64,000 bases of DNA, taken from Isoetes taiwanensis. Its lineage: Eukaryota; Streptophyta; Lycopodiopsida; Isoetales; Isoetaceae. The stretch lies in assembly GCA_021234155.1 (NCBI GenBank), contig JAJEKV010000002.1:26777299-26841298 (forward strand). The letters are read 5' to 3'. The notes beneath the pieces are model-generated. The model had not been told where the DNA came from and ran no database searches. It saw only the letters and a list, made by a program, of their open reading frames with translations. How positions within the stretch are numbered: the first letter of the stretch is position 1; each line of letters begins with the position of its first letter. Made by a program: the position numbers and the translations under genes. Below are positions 1 through 10,769 of this stretch, piece by piece.

Positions 1-110
1 GCTATTCCCATTTTCACCAATTCTTCGTTCCCATGGTGGAATTCTTCCTTCCAAACCAAACCATCCTATCCTATCCTAAGTTTTATCCTATCCTAAGTTT
101 TACCGTAAGT

Positions 111-1058
111 GTTGGACCAGCCCTAAATCCAAAGGCTGAGATTTGATCCTTTCATTTAGTGGTTGAGATTTGATGTGGTTCACTTGGAGTTCGGCGTCAG
201 CAGGAGCGACTGCACAGCCCGTGCTGCCTGCTCCTCGCCCCATTTTCTAAGAGTTGGCCGCTTTGGTCCATGACATTTGTTAGGTTATTTAGAGACTAAA
301 CAGACACAAACAGAGAACAAGTGACCAAAGAATTGTTGATTAAAAGTTCAGACCAAAGAACGGTCGATTAACAGTTTAGAGGGAGAAAATTCGGCATGCT
401 ATGGCCGATTTGATTATGAAAATCAGGGCCGATGCCATTTTGAAAGAGATTACTTTTAGAGTCTTCAATAGAACAAACAACATACAGATTGATGGAAGCG
501 GAGACATCTGAGCCTTTCTTCATAGCCATGGCTATGTGAGGAAGTCGAAGATCAAGAATTTGAGTTGTAGAAGGAGGCAGCCCATGTTTCCAAACCCATT
601 GAAGAAACGATGAGTTTTAGAGTATAGTTACAGTTAAAAGGTGTTTTAGAGTTTAGTTTCAGTTTTTAAGTTGTCTAATTTTAAAGTAGGGACTGCAAAT
701 CTTTCAGTTGTTTGGACCCAACCCTAGATCTAAAAGCTGGAATTTAATCATTTCATTTAGTGCTTGAGATTTGATGTGGTTCACTGGGAGTTCGGCATGA
801 GCAAGAGCAACCGCACAGCCCGTGCTGCCTGCCCCTCGCCCCATTTTCTAAGAGCTGGCCGCTTTGGTCCATGACCTTTGTTAGGTTATTTGGAGACTAA
901 GCAGACACAAAGAGAGAACATGCGATCAAAGAATGGTCGATTAAAAGTTCAGACCAAAGAACAGGCGATTAAAAGTTTAGAGGGGGTAAAATCGGCATGC
1001 TATAGCCGATTTGATTATGAAAACCAGGGCCGATGCTAGTTTGAAAGAGATTAGTTTT
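111..1058. repeat. Direct repeat, two copies about 600 bp apart
   Basis: Copy 1 is about 111-458 and copy 2 about 709-1058. They share long blocks, including the stretch ending in CCATTTTCTAAGAG, the run around GGTCCATGAC and the GGGCCGATGC block, with scattered substitutions. The 250 bp between them shows no coding potential. They may be fragments of an old repetitive element; I do not recognise a family. No gene is seen in 1-1250. Confidence 0.75.
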
Positions 1059-1708
1059 CACAAACATGTATCTAGTCGGCAAGATATGATTAACATGCAC
1101 ACCCTTATATTATACATTGCAACAATACAAACGTGCCAGGCATGGGCATGATTTAGTCTGACAATGAAATGTAAGTAAAGCACGCTTGGCGCAATTTAAT
1201 TCAAACTGAAGATAAACTAAATCACTCGTGGCGCAATTTCATCTGCAAGGCGAGCAATACTAAGTGCATACAATGAGCATCCTGCCATACCTATCATCTT
1301 GAGTTTCGCTGTTGTCATCGTCGGCATCATTCTCCCCTTTGCCATCCTTAATCTCCATGCTCTTCTGACTGTTAGAATTGTTATTTTCTATTAGTTCCTT
1401 TACGTCCTTCACAACTGGCATTATTTTAGTGTTGATTTGGCAAACCTTTAAATCACTAGAGTCGCTTGGGTTATCAACGGCCCCTTCTCTCTCGGTTGCC
1501 TTATCAATTAAATCCCTGTCAATCTGTGAATCTATTGTATTGTTGGTTGCATCATTCGCAAGGGAGGCAAGGATATCCCCCATGTTCTGCATTATCACAT
1601 TACTTTCAGCAGCCCGTTTAGCAGCTTGTTGCTCATTACTTTCCTTATCAGGCTGCGGATTACTGGTTCCCTTACCAGAACCATCATCTATTTTTTAGTT
1701 GGGCAAGT

Positions 1709-2293
1709 TGTTTGGGGTCTGGGTTCGGGAACTCCTGCAAGATAGCCCTCTGTGAGGACCCGTGGATCTAACAGGAGAATCCGGGGGACTATGTCACGCG
1801 GGATTTGCAAGAAGAGAACAAGAAGAAGAAAACAGAACAAAAGAGAACAATGAGAGGAAAATGATAAGCTTCCTTGATATCAATGATGAACATACATGAG
1901 CTCTCGAAATCGAGAGAAGACTGAAATGAGATAAGACTCAAAACTCATCTAAAACTCATGTGCTAGCTCTACTCATATATATAGTACAATGGCCTTTGGC
2001 CCAATATAGACACTCTGACTGATCTCGGTGCCGACTCCTGGAAGGAGGCCTGATTTGCAGGAATGCTGGCGGTGCCTCTTGAAGTGCGTAGAATCACGCT
2101 GACGCGGGCGGTGACGGGCCGTCACTTGTCTGAGCGCCTCCTTTTGGCGGGCGCGCCCTTTGACTGCGTGGTCTTCTGCTGGGTCTTCTGCTGGGCCTTT
2201 GACGACTGACCCGTGGCTGACTGTGGATCCTTGTTCTTGACCTGGTCCGTCGTATGCATGAATAGTCCTGTACCAGGAGGCACAGGACTAACA
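1709..2293 (-). mobile_element. Solo LTR with CAAGT target duplication
   Basis: The 585-bp unit begins TGTTTGGGG and ends GGACTAACA on the plus strand, so read on the minus strand it starts TGTTAG and ends AACA, the usual TG...CA. CAAGT flanks it on both sides (1704-1708 and 2294-2298). There is a TATATATA stretch in the middle (about 1974-1981) as expected of an LTR promoter. No primer site or coding region adjoins it; instead the interrupted host frame resumes. Its 3'-terminal 80 bp match the LTR end at 58070, which still has internal sequence. Confidence 0.85.
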
Positions 2294-2856
2294 CAAGTCC
2301 ACGAGGCTTTTGATTGTTGAAGATTTCAGGTTGCCATAAGGGCCTTTAGGAGATTTGGCAAGTACATGCATGAGGAATGGTTCAAGAAAGTCTTTTGCCT
2401 GCTCATCACTCACAAAACAGTGACATCTTCTAACACCCATCAGAGCCTCTCGGGCAATATAACCTCCAACATGAAGCTTCAAGCACGTTGTGTCAATTGG
2501 AGCAAAAGCCTCGACGAGGTAAGCAGCCAAAGACGGGGGAACCATTTTTATTTAAGAGGCCCTTCTCCTTAGTTAGTAGCTCGTACTTGATCTTACCATT
2601 TAGGAGAGGGTCCCCATCCTCATCCTCTTCTGACTCATCTTCATGATCCTGATCCGTATGATAGAATCAAGGGGGGTTCACACAGAAGACCCGTATAAAC
2701 CTAGTGAGTGTATGGAAGGGGGTTTTTTCTCGATGTTTTCGTACGTATACTAGGGGTTTAAATCCCCCTCTTACTGACATTCTAGTGTATTTTCTCCACG
2801 GAAGGGGTGTTTTTCCAACAGTTTTACGTACGTATATAGGGGTGTTTCTTCTCACC

Positions 2857-3480
2857 TTAAGCACGCAGGTGGCATATACTCATGTGATAAAGGTGAATCC
2901 CCCGTGGATAGAATATAGTTGTTAAGTCTGGATCATCGCATCCCCATGCACTGCAATTGTCACTCTTGGCCTTAGCATTATCATATTCCTCGACTGACAG
3001 CTTAGATATCATAATGAAGATCACATGTGCCATCTTCCGTGCTGCTCCCGGCTCATTATCCCTGACATCATATATTAGGCATCCCTCCCTAATAACTTTG
3101 AGGCACTCCAAATCATGAGCAGCGGATAATGCATGCAGATGTGAGTCACCTGAAGGATGAACGATGACAATAGTAAAGGACCTCTCACTTGTCAATCCTA
3201 TACAGCTGGTAAAAAAGATGTTATAGTCTTTCTGGTTCATTCCCATGTCTCCTCTCTCAATTCTACTGTCCAACACAAAAAGTGATATCTTTCTAAGGCA
3301 AGTAGTTGATTCTGGCAAGAGATCTTTGTACCCAATGGAGACTGAATACTGGACAGTGCCTTCTTCTCTAGTAATCTTCTTCACAAGGGCCACTTTTCTT
3401 CTCAACTCGGCCAGTACATTAGGGGGCAGAGTGATTCTATCCTGCCTACAAAGTGTCCATGTATGGCTAAAGTTTTGCCC
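2857..3480 (-). pseudogene. Longest open segment of the eroded minus-strand gene
   Basis: About 200 residues are open on the minus strand, extending upstream of the first ATG (3405) into LPPNVLAELRRKV. The sequence is well mixed and protein-like, with a central hydrophobic part (TIVIVHPSGDSHLHALSA) and a later segment GCLIYDVRDNEPG. I do not recognise a domain. It lies between the SINE-like head at 3488-3620 and the segment at 2545-2299, consistent with one transcript read right to left. Confidence 0.4.
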
Positions 3481-3487
3481 AACGGAT

Positions 3488-3620
3488 GTGTGGTGAGTTG
3501 GTATAGGCCTAGTAATGCTAAATGAATGTGCACTTGGTCAGGGGTTCAAACCCTGGCCAGTGTATGTTTAGATTTGGGAGTTGGTTACTGGGGTTATACG
3601 ACGATGATCCCCGACGTGGT
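3488..3620 (+). mobile_element. tRNA-derived SINE head
   Basis: A box-A-like sequence (TGGTGAGTTGGT, about 3491) is followed about 50 bp later by a box-B match (GGTTCAAACCC, 3543-3553), the two internal pol III promoter elements of tRNA-derived SINEs. It sits between two open segments of the minus-strand pseudogene. The 3' end and target duplication are unclear. Confidence 0.55.
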
Positions 3621-4371
3621 AGAACTTGTGTCTATGCGTGTCCTTTTATGTTTTACGTTTTTAGCCTTCCAATTCTTTAGTAAGTCCTCTGACCAAAATA
3701 CAAACTTCTTTATGTCATCATTACTGACCTTGTACTTGTCCAGCAGTCCAATTTCAGATAATGCAACATCCCCCGATAGCCTTTGTAATTCGGTTCCTAC
3801 AGCTGACTTCATTGTACATACATCCTTCACATGGTTGCAGCACTTAACGAAGGACATCCTGTCCTTAGTGAAAGCACTCTTCTTGTACAAGACTTCCTTC
3901 TTTAGGCGCTGGTCTAAAACCCAAATGGTCTCAGTGTCGTCTAGCCCCTAAGTCTTTCTCATCTCTGTCACATTGTCAAATTCGTGTTTAAATCTAGACT
4001 TGCTCAAGCGAGTCGATCAATTTTTATTACATTCTGCCAGAGCCCTCCTTTATGTCAATGTCAAAGAGGTAGCAAGCCAAGCTTTGAATTCGAGGAAGGC
4101 ACCCCACCCCGGATTTTTCTCCTTTACGCTTGGTCTTCCAAGATGACACGATTGTTTGACTCACAAGGCAACGACCCTTTACGATGTTAGAGAATGAGGA
4201 AAGATGGCATCAACAGGAGGCAAGCTACCCATAGTATCTAACAGTTTCTTTTGTGCATAAGCGTCTCAGAATTCATTCCATTTGAGCCATACTTCCTCCT
4301 TACAAAAGGCAATCTTATATGAGATCTGCATTGTCATCACCATCTTTTTTCTTCGATTTTCTTGCGGTCTT

Positions 4372-4476
4372 CTTTTTCTCGTGTCTTCTTTTTCTTCCTT
4401 TTTCTTCTTTTTCTTTTTCTTCTTTTTCTTCTTTTTCTTCTTTTTCTTCTTTTTCTTCTTCTTTTTCTTCTTTTTT
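4372..4476 (+). repeat. TTC/TTTTTC polypyrimidine microsatellite
   Basis: About 105 bp of almost pure pyrimidine, mostly CTTTTTCTT units. It is absent from the paralogous segment at 5580-5605, so it expanded or was inserted after the local duplication. Confidence 0.9.
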
Positions 4477-4531
4477 GTCCAGTTGGATGCTGCCTAGTGG
4501 CGTGACGTTAAAATACTATCTATCTATCTAA
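4477..4531 (+). mobile_element. TATC-tailed SINE-like 3' end
   Basis: The segment ends GTGGCGTGACGTTAAAATAC followed by three TATC units. The same 3' end recurs at 49382-49415 and, inverted, at 58775-58834. The paralogous copy at about 5600 lacks the microsatellite plus this tail, giving an empty site. It is probably a truncated non-autonomous retroelement. Confidence 0.5.
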
Positions 4532-4719
4532 TTGTCTGCGATAGAGTCCGGTCCAGCAGCTTGAACGCCTCAGACTTTGACCCGCCCTGTCTGGTGTGTA
4601 ATGGGTAGGCATATTCCACCTATTGTTGACGGGCATGGCGCTCCACGTATGACTATAATAGTACAGAAATTAGATCAATATCTTAGAATAGAAACATGTC
4701 TAGTGCAAGTTGAATTGAT

Positions 4720-4943
4720 TTAAACGCACGCCTATTAAGACAACGCCAGGTATGCCTTCACATCAACGCAATTCGCGCTAGACGTGCTTTACGCTGTGTA
4801 GAAAACACGCTGACGCGAATTGAATTGATCAACACAGAAAGCACACCTGGCGTGAATTAAATTGATTTAAAAGCACGCCTGTTAACGCAATTCACGCTAG
4901 GCGTGCTTTTAGATCGACACAATTTGCGCCAGATGTGCTTTAC
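4720..4943. repeat. Palindromic GGCGTG minisatellite, cluster 1
   Basis: Units of roughly 30-60 bp carry a near-palindromic core (such as CGCCAGGCGTGC, or its complement GCACGCCTGGCG) next to an AT block reading TTGAATTGATTTAAA. The cluster appears to lie in an intron of the minus-strand pseudogene. Confidence 0.75.
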
Positions 4944-5794
4944 CAATTTCAGATAATGCAACATCCCCAGATAGCCTTTAGCTCACTTCATTGTACGTAC
5001 ATCCTTCACATGGCTGCAGCACTCAACGAAGGACATCCTAAGTGAAAGCACTCTTCTTGTACAAGAGTTCTTTCTTGAGGCACTGTTCTAAAACCTAAAT
5101 GGTCTCAGTGTCATCTAGCCCCTTAGTCTTTCTCATCTTTGTTATGTTGTTAAATTTGTATTTAAATCTAGACTTGCTCAAGCGAGTCGATCAATTTTTA
5201 TTACGTTCTGCCAGAGCCCTCCTTTATGTCAATGTCAGAGAGGTAGGAAGCCAAACTTCGAATTCGAGGGAGGCACCCCACCCCTGATTTTCCTCCTTTA
5301 TGCTTGGTCCTCCAGGATGACACGATTGTCTGGCTCACAAGGCAACGACCTGTTACGATGTTAGAGAATGGGGAAAGATGCTTACATCAATAGGAGGCAA
5401 CCTACCCATAGTATCTGGCAGCTTCTTTTATGCATAAGCGTCCCAGAATTCATTCCATTTGAGCTATACTTCCTCCTTACAAAAGACAATCTTATATGAG
5501 TCTGTTGGACTTGACCTGCTGGATGTGCTATCAAAAGGATCTGTAGTGTCATCACCAACTTTTTTCTATGATTTTCTCGCAGCCTTCTTCTTCTCCTGTA
5601 TAATTGTCTGCGATAGAGTCCGGTCCAACAGCTTGAATGCCTCAGACTTTGACACGCCCTGTCTGATGGGTAATGGGTAGCCATATTCCACCTATTGTTG
5701 ATGGGCATGGCGCTCCACGTATGACTACAATAGTATAGAAATTGAATCAATATCTTAGAACAGGAACATATTTGGCGCGAGTTGAATTGATTTA

Positions 5795-6030
5795 AAAGCA
5801 CACAATTCACGCCAGGTATGCCCTCACATCAACGCAATTCGTGCCAGGCGTGCTTTATGCTGTGTAGAAAACACGCCGACGCGAATTGAATTGATCAACA
5901 CAGAATTGAATTGATTTAAAAGCACGTCTGTTGACGCAATTCACGCCAGGCGTGCTTTTAAATCAACGCAATTCGCGCCAGGCATGCTTTACGGTGTGTA
6001 AAAAGCATACTTGACAAGAATTAAATTGAT
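5795..6030. repeat. Palindromic GGCGTG minisatellite, cluster 2
   Basis: The same unit as cluster 1, again immediately upstream (minus strand) of the duplicated exon, inside the presumed intron between the ParB-like exon and the next. The cluster was therefore part of the duplicated unit. Confidence 0.75.
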
Positions 6031-6078
6031 TTAAATGCATGGCTGAATATTAAAATGATAACATTTTACTGTAGTTAT

Positions 6079-6522
6079 TTACCTTTTGTATAGAACTATT
6101 TTCCTCATTTCGTTTAAAGTTGCACTAATCTCAGCCATATCTGTAGGTGAAATATCGGCATCCAAGAGTCGACATCTCCTATACGCATAATGATTGTAGA
6201 ACATTGTTTGGCCTATTTGTTCTACATGCTTGATGAGGGCCTTTTGTGCCTCAACTGAATGTTGTCTGTCGATGATGGAGAATTTAATCTCATCATTTCC
6301 TAATAACTCCTCGGCGTTCGACCACACAGCAGACTTGTTCGTAATCGAATCCCAAGGTAACACATCTGCTGCCATAGGCATTTGACCTAGATTACTAATC
6401 ATGCTCTGAAAAATCTCCATGGCATGTGCTCGATCATATCTACTGCTAACATAAATGGAGCGTAGTGAACGGATGAGGAGCTGAAAATTTGTCTTAAGAC
6501 CACATGGATAATAGTAAAGCCT
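6079..6522 (-). pseudogene. Exon with ParB/DGQHR-like motif
   Basis: The open frame runs about 145 codons on the minus strand, from a possible acceptor at 6523 to a donor at 6078. It contains SIIDRQHSVEA, which matches the ParB/DGQHR signature (I-I-D-G-Q-H-x-x-x-A) except that glycine is replaced by arginine. It is followed about 40 residues later by EISATLNEMRK, resembling the helix with conserved asparagine that follows in such domains. In ParB and DGQHR proteins this region binds nucleotide or DNA; whether that holds here is inference. The G-to-R change could reflect decay. The annotation rests on motif resemblance only. Confidence 0.4.
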
Positions 6523-6529
6523 CTATGCC

Positions 6530-7994
6530 TTCGACAACTACAAAGGAGCCAGAGAAAGGAGCCAGAGAAAGAGAAGAAAAAATAATATAGGCCATCAAGA
6601 CTCTCTTAATCAACAGCTCCATACTGATAAATTCACATGAACCCCATATTCCTCAAAAGTGCAATCAGATTGTGAATGCAAGAGCTGGACAAACGACTAC
6701 CTAAGCACAAAGATCACATGACAGTACTATCAAAACTTCTTCATTCTATAACTCCATACTAATACATTCGCATAAATCTCCACATTTCTCAAAAATGTCT
6801 AGTAAGGATACTATGTGAATGAAACAATTAGGCTCCTTAGTCGCAGAATCATGGACACCAAAGTCATTATACATCACTTACAATTTCATCTTTCCAATTC
6901 AACGTTAGCAAGAACTTTCAAATTTCCAAAGACACTCAATTCTCTAGCTTTAGCACAAATCTAGCACCCATTCAGAAAGCAAGTAGCTACCTCACAAATA
7001 TCCAGCAGACCTCAAGCCTCAACTACTTTCTAATGCCTTTATGTTGGCCAACCATAACTTGACCAAGGATACTATTTCTTTGATACTATTTCAAGCATCC
7101 CACTAGTCTATATTTCTCTACCATGCTATTGCTAAATTGATCCTGAACTCCAACAGTCTTCAATTTAATTACATAACATACATCCCTTACATCTTTCCAA
7201 TTCAATCTTACCAAGAACTTTCTTTCTCTTTAGCATTCAATTTGCCAACACACTCAATTCTCTAGCTTTAACACAAATCTACCACCTATTCAGCAATCAA
7301 CCGGCTGCCACAAACCTTCAATCGCCAAAATGCCCAAACCTTCAATCGCCTCGCCACAACAGAGCTATGACAGAAAGGCCGAACAGAACTTTGGAACACT
7401 AAAATCCATACCCACTTAAAAAGGCACAGTCTTCCTTACATGATTCCCCTTTCACGGCCATGTCCTTCCACGTGCCCAGCCGCATTTAACACTGCCTACT
7501 CCGACCACCATAACTAAAAGCTCAAGATCGCAATCTACGATCACAGGTCTGCTTAGAATGCTCAGAAAGAATGCATAGCAAATACCACGAAGCTCTGATT
7601 CCTCGTTCCTTGTTCCCCTAATCTCCAACTCCGACTTGGACAATTGAGATGAAAAGCCCCAAATTCCCATCCATTTTCAATGGCCGATAATTAAACCCCT
7701 TTCTCACACAATCCTTGCATCCCCTGCTCACAACCAACCGCCAAGATTTGCTCCTCCATTTTCATCCAACGGTTCAGAACCATGCCTTATGTCCCCATCC
7801 ATGGCTACACATCTGCAACAAATGCTACATACATCAGTCTCCCATGACCTGTCATCATCTGGACCCTTGCCTTTTAAGCAGACGGTGGGGATTAAGGGGA
7901 AACCCATGGGCATACATGCATGGGGTGTAGATGAGGGGGCATTAGAAACCCCCCTCATCCTTATAACTATATTAATATTAGGATATATGTAATG
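6530..7994. other. No gene seen
   Basis: AT-rich sequence without a convincing open frame, splice pattern or transposon signature. Short open frames near 7715-7990 overlap on both strands and lack recognisable motifs. Confidence 0.6.
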
Positions 7995-8285
7995 ATAGAC
8001 TCAGAAAAAAATAGACACGCCTGGCGTATTAAAACTAAAAGTTGAAACAAACTATGTACACTCTTGGCGTGCATTAGAAGAGAAATTTTTTTACATGCCC
8101 GTCGTGTTATAACTAATAATAGATTTAGGAAAAAAAATATACACGCTTGGCATGCATTGAGCAGGCGTGCATTGAGCACACGGGGAAAAAAAACCTATAC
8201 ACCTTTGATAGATAAAGGCAAGCGATTAAAAACACGCTTAGCGTGTATTCGTTAGCATAAATACCTCACGCCAGGCGTGTTTTAT
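7995..8285. repeat. Dispersed GGCGTG-type repeats, cluster 3
   Basis: At least seven spaced copies of a motif like ACACGCCTGGCGTG or its decayed forms (CACGCTTGGCATG, CACGCTTAGCGTG, CACGCCAGGCGTG) separated by AT-rich spacers. They are related to the clusters at 4.7 and 5.8 kb. Two more decayed motifs lie at 1178-1235. Confidence 0.65.
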
Positions 8286-8317
8286 ATTTTTTCTTTAAGA
8301 GTTTTCTAAGAAGATTT

Positions 8318-8390
8318 AACCCTTTGTAAAATGTAATACAGAACTGTGTAAAATCTAATCCTTCTTTGTAAATGTAATACAGAACTGGAA
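8318..8390. repeat. Short tandem duplication (~35-45 bp)
   Basis: Two adjacent copies share TGTAATACAGAACTG, preceded by a related CTTTGTAAA stretch. Confidence 0.6.
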
Positions 8391-8944
8391 ATAATAAGGT
8401 TAACTGTTCATAATAAAAACTTGCATGCTACAACATGTTTCATTTGAGAAGAAAAACTCAACGATTTACTCGAAACAAAAAGAAGCAGATGAAGTTTATA
8501 AAAAGCTATGCTTGCCTTCATAAACATCATCTGCTTCCACTGCCTCGAGCATCGTTGAGCTTCTCTTCTTGGATTAAACCAGCTATAGACATGCATCTTA
8601 AAATTAAATAAGAACTAACCTTGAATTTTGAGGCCATTGTTGAACGCGTAGACTTCCGATGTCCTTTGTAGCCTCTGCTACAGATGCTTTTTCTGCCTGT
8701 GGGAAAAAAAAAAGAACAGATTCTTCAAGTAAGTTTAGGAGAGGTTCAAACTCACCAGCATGGTGTCCTCGACATGTTTCAGTTGCGTTGGCTGTCTTTT
8801 ATCCTCCTCCTCCTAGTACTAGGAGGCATACTGTTAAAAAGGTTGGGATCCGTACCAAGCACCAGAGCGCCCAGGAGAAGAGAAGAGCAAAAGATAAGGG
8901 CTGAAATGAACAGATGTAAAATTGAAATAAACGGCTACATGATT

Positions 8945-9200
8945 TGTCATGTGTGACAAAAGTTTGTCATACGTGGCAAAAGTTATTAAAATTTGTCACG
9001 CACAATAAATATTTGTCGCGCATGACAGAAGGTGACATAATTATCAGGAGTGTCAAATTTTAGTTTTTTGTCACAGTTTTTAAATTTAAATGTTTGTCAC
9101 AAGTTGCAAAGAAGATTTGTCTTTGTCATAAGTGGCAAACATTCAAATACGTGACAAACTTTATTGGCGTGACAAATTTGACCGTGACAAAAGACCCCTT
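8945..9200. repeat. GTGACAAA/TTTGTCAC motif array
   Basis: About a dozen copies of GTGACAAA, TTTGTCAC or one-base variants lie in both orientations within 255 bp of AT-rich DNA. No coding sequence is present. It could be a degenerate MITE interior or a cluster of protein-binding sites. Confidence 0.6.
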
Positions 9201-9381
9201 CGCCTTGTTGTGATGCTAGCCATTCATGCTAACTAAAACCCAAAGGAGTTTAAAATCCAACAGATTCGTGTTGACTAAAACCCAGCACATTAGCCATCCA
9301 CGCTAATTATCATTCATCTAGAAATTATAACCTTCATGACATTGTAGTTGAGGTTGTTAACAAGTTGTTAAAGCCTAGATA

Positions 9382-9518
9382 ACGTCCTCTGATGAGGCAT
9401 TATGGCCCATGCAAAATGGCCTTGGTGGCCATGTGGCCAGAAAATACCTCGGTCGTATCCTGGCCATATGCCTGCCGAGGCCATTTCGCATGGGCTATAA
9501 TGCCTCATCAGAAGACGT
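9382..9518. repeat. 137-bp hairpin-forming inverted repeat
   Basis: Arms 9382-9421 and 9479-9518 are 40 bp each and pair with three mismatches around a 57-bp loop. The arms contain CTCTGATGAGGCATTATGG and its complement. It could be a small MITE or a precursor-like hairpin RNA locus. No target duplication is evident. Confidence 0.8.
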
Positions 9519-9519
9519 G

Positions 9520-10764
9520 ATCAAACTTAACATTCTGGACCGAGGCATTTGGGAAGAAGAAAAGCTCCTATCTGCAAATTCATGCTTCCATTTCGCAATT
9601 TGGAGCTTTGACCATTTTGGTTTGTCTATGGTGGCCTTTCCGACGTTTCTCCCCCTAGTTTCTCATTATCTTTCAAAATATCGTTTCATAAAACGGTCAT
9701 GTGCTTGAAATTCTAGGGTTTTTGTTCTTCTTCCTTCTCTGACTTTTGAATAAGAAGAAATGGCCTCCTCATTGGTTTTATATTTGAAATTGTGAAACAG
9801 AATGCTTGTTTTCTGGTTTTTTGGTTGCAATTGATATGATTCACAACAATAAACCATACCTTTTATCTCCTCTAAATAGATTACCAGATCTCTTCAAACA
9901 AATCATAATCTCATAACCTGTAAACCGTCTAGGTTTGCTACAGAATCCACAGAATAAACCGTTAGCAATGACAAAATGATCTAAGTATGAAATAAGAAGT
10001 CAAATAAGCACAGATCTAATGAACATAAGATACGAGTTACACTAATTGATATGAACTACACCAATAGCTCAGAATGATCCGGCTCTAGTTCACCAAAACT
10101 AGAGGAAAATTCTCAATACAAGGCAAATAATGGCAGTTCTCCACCCAACCGGGCCAACCGGTGTTGAGATCTGGCAGATCATTGGCAAAGCAGAAGGCTA
10201 TGGCAATACTTTAAGGCAAGAATCACATTTCCGGCAAAGGAAAGCTCAATAGGCTTATGGACAAAGCGGGCTTAAGGCTGGATCAGTAGATTCGGCAGCA
10301 GCAGCTAGTTGGAGACGTCGTGGATCTGGTCGACAGCAGTTGATGCTTCTAAAAATTCGATGCAGCCTTCCTTATAAATCCGATGCTGGCTCTTTTAGAA
10401 AAAGATTCGGCTATTCCTATTTTAAACAAGCCTTATAAAGCTTAGCCATTAAATAATATCTTACATGATATTATTTAGCTATTACTAACTTAAAATATCT
10501 TTGCCAATTTAATTGCCGTGCCTTGTCATTAATTTGCCAATCTCACACACCCATGCTAGTCCACCAAGACCAACGTTCAAGGCCACTCCCCCGAGCTACC
10601 ATATCCATATCAATTCCTCCCTTTCCTGGCCAAGGAGATGGATTGTCAGTTTTGGTTAGGCTTGATTAAAAGGAGATCCATTTTGGCAAATGAAATGGAT
10701 TGATAAGGAAGATTAGGCTCAGTTCCCTCTGCTTATTCCACGTCACCAATCACTTGCACCTATA
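9520..10764. other. No gene seen
   Basis: Unique-looking AT-rich sequence with no supported gene. It forms the left flank of the large gypsy element, which inserted at TGTTC (10765-10769). Confidence 0.5.
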
Positions 10765-10769
10765 TGTTC

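Larger units (their letters stand above)
1260..6522 (-). pseudogene. Eroded multi-exon gene with a ParB/DGQHR-like segment
   Basis: Minus-strand coding segments lie in order at about 6522-6079, 5740-4944, 4660-3594, 3480-2857, 2545-2299 and 1703-1260. The first ends in a good splice donor (AAAG/GTAAAT). The next begins after a pyrimidine-rich acceptor (CTATTGTAG). If the solo LTR at 1709-2293 is disregarded, the frame of 2545-2299 runs directly into that of 1703-1260 with a single TAA between. The segment 3747-4700 is repeated in diverged form at 4944-5790, so part of the gene was duplicated. The second copy carries several stops. The product is unknown apart from the ParB-like motif in the first segment. 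Stops, duplication and insertions argue for a pseudogene, though individual segments remain surprisingly open. An ATG-bearing exon further upstream (near 8620, minus) is possible but unproven. Confidence 0.6.

Noticed and set aside
4720-6030. CRISPR-like array
   Set aside because: Units vary in length and sequence, have no unique spacers and sit in a plant intron.
7715-7992. Overlapping short ORFs on both strands
   Set aside because: No motif, no codon bias evident, no splice context.
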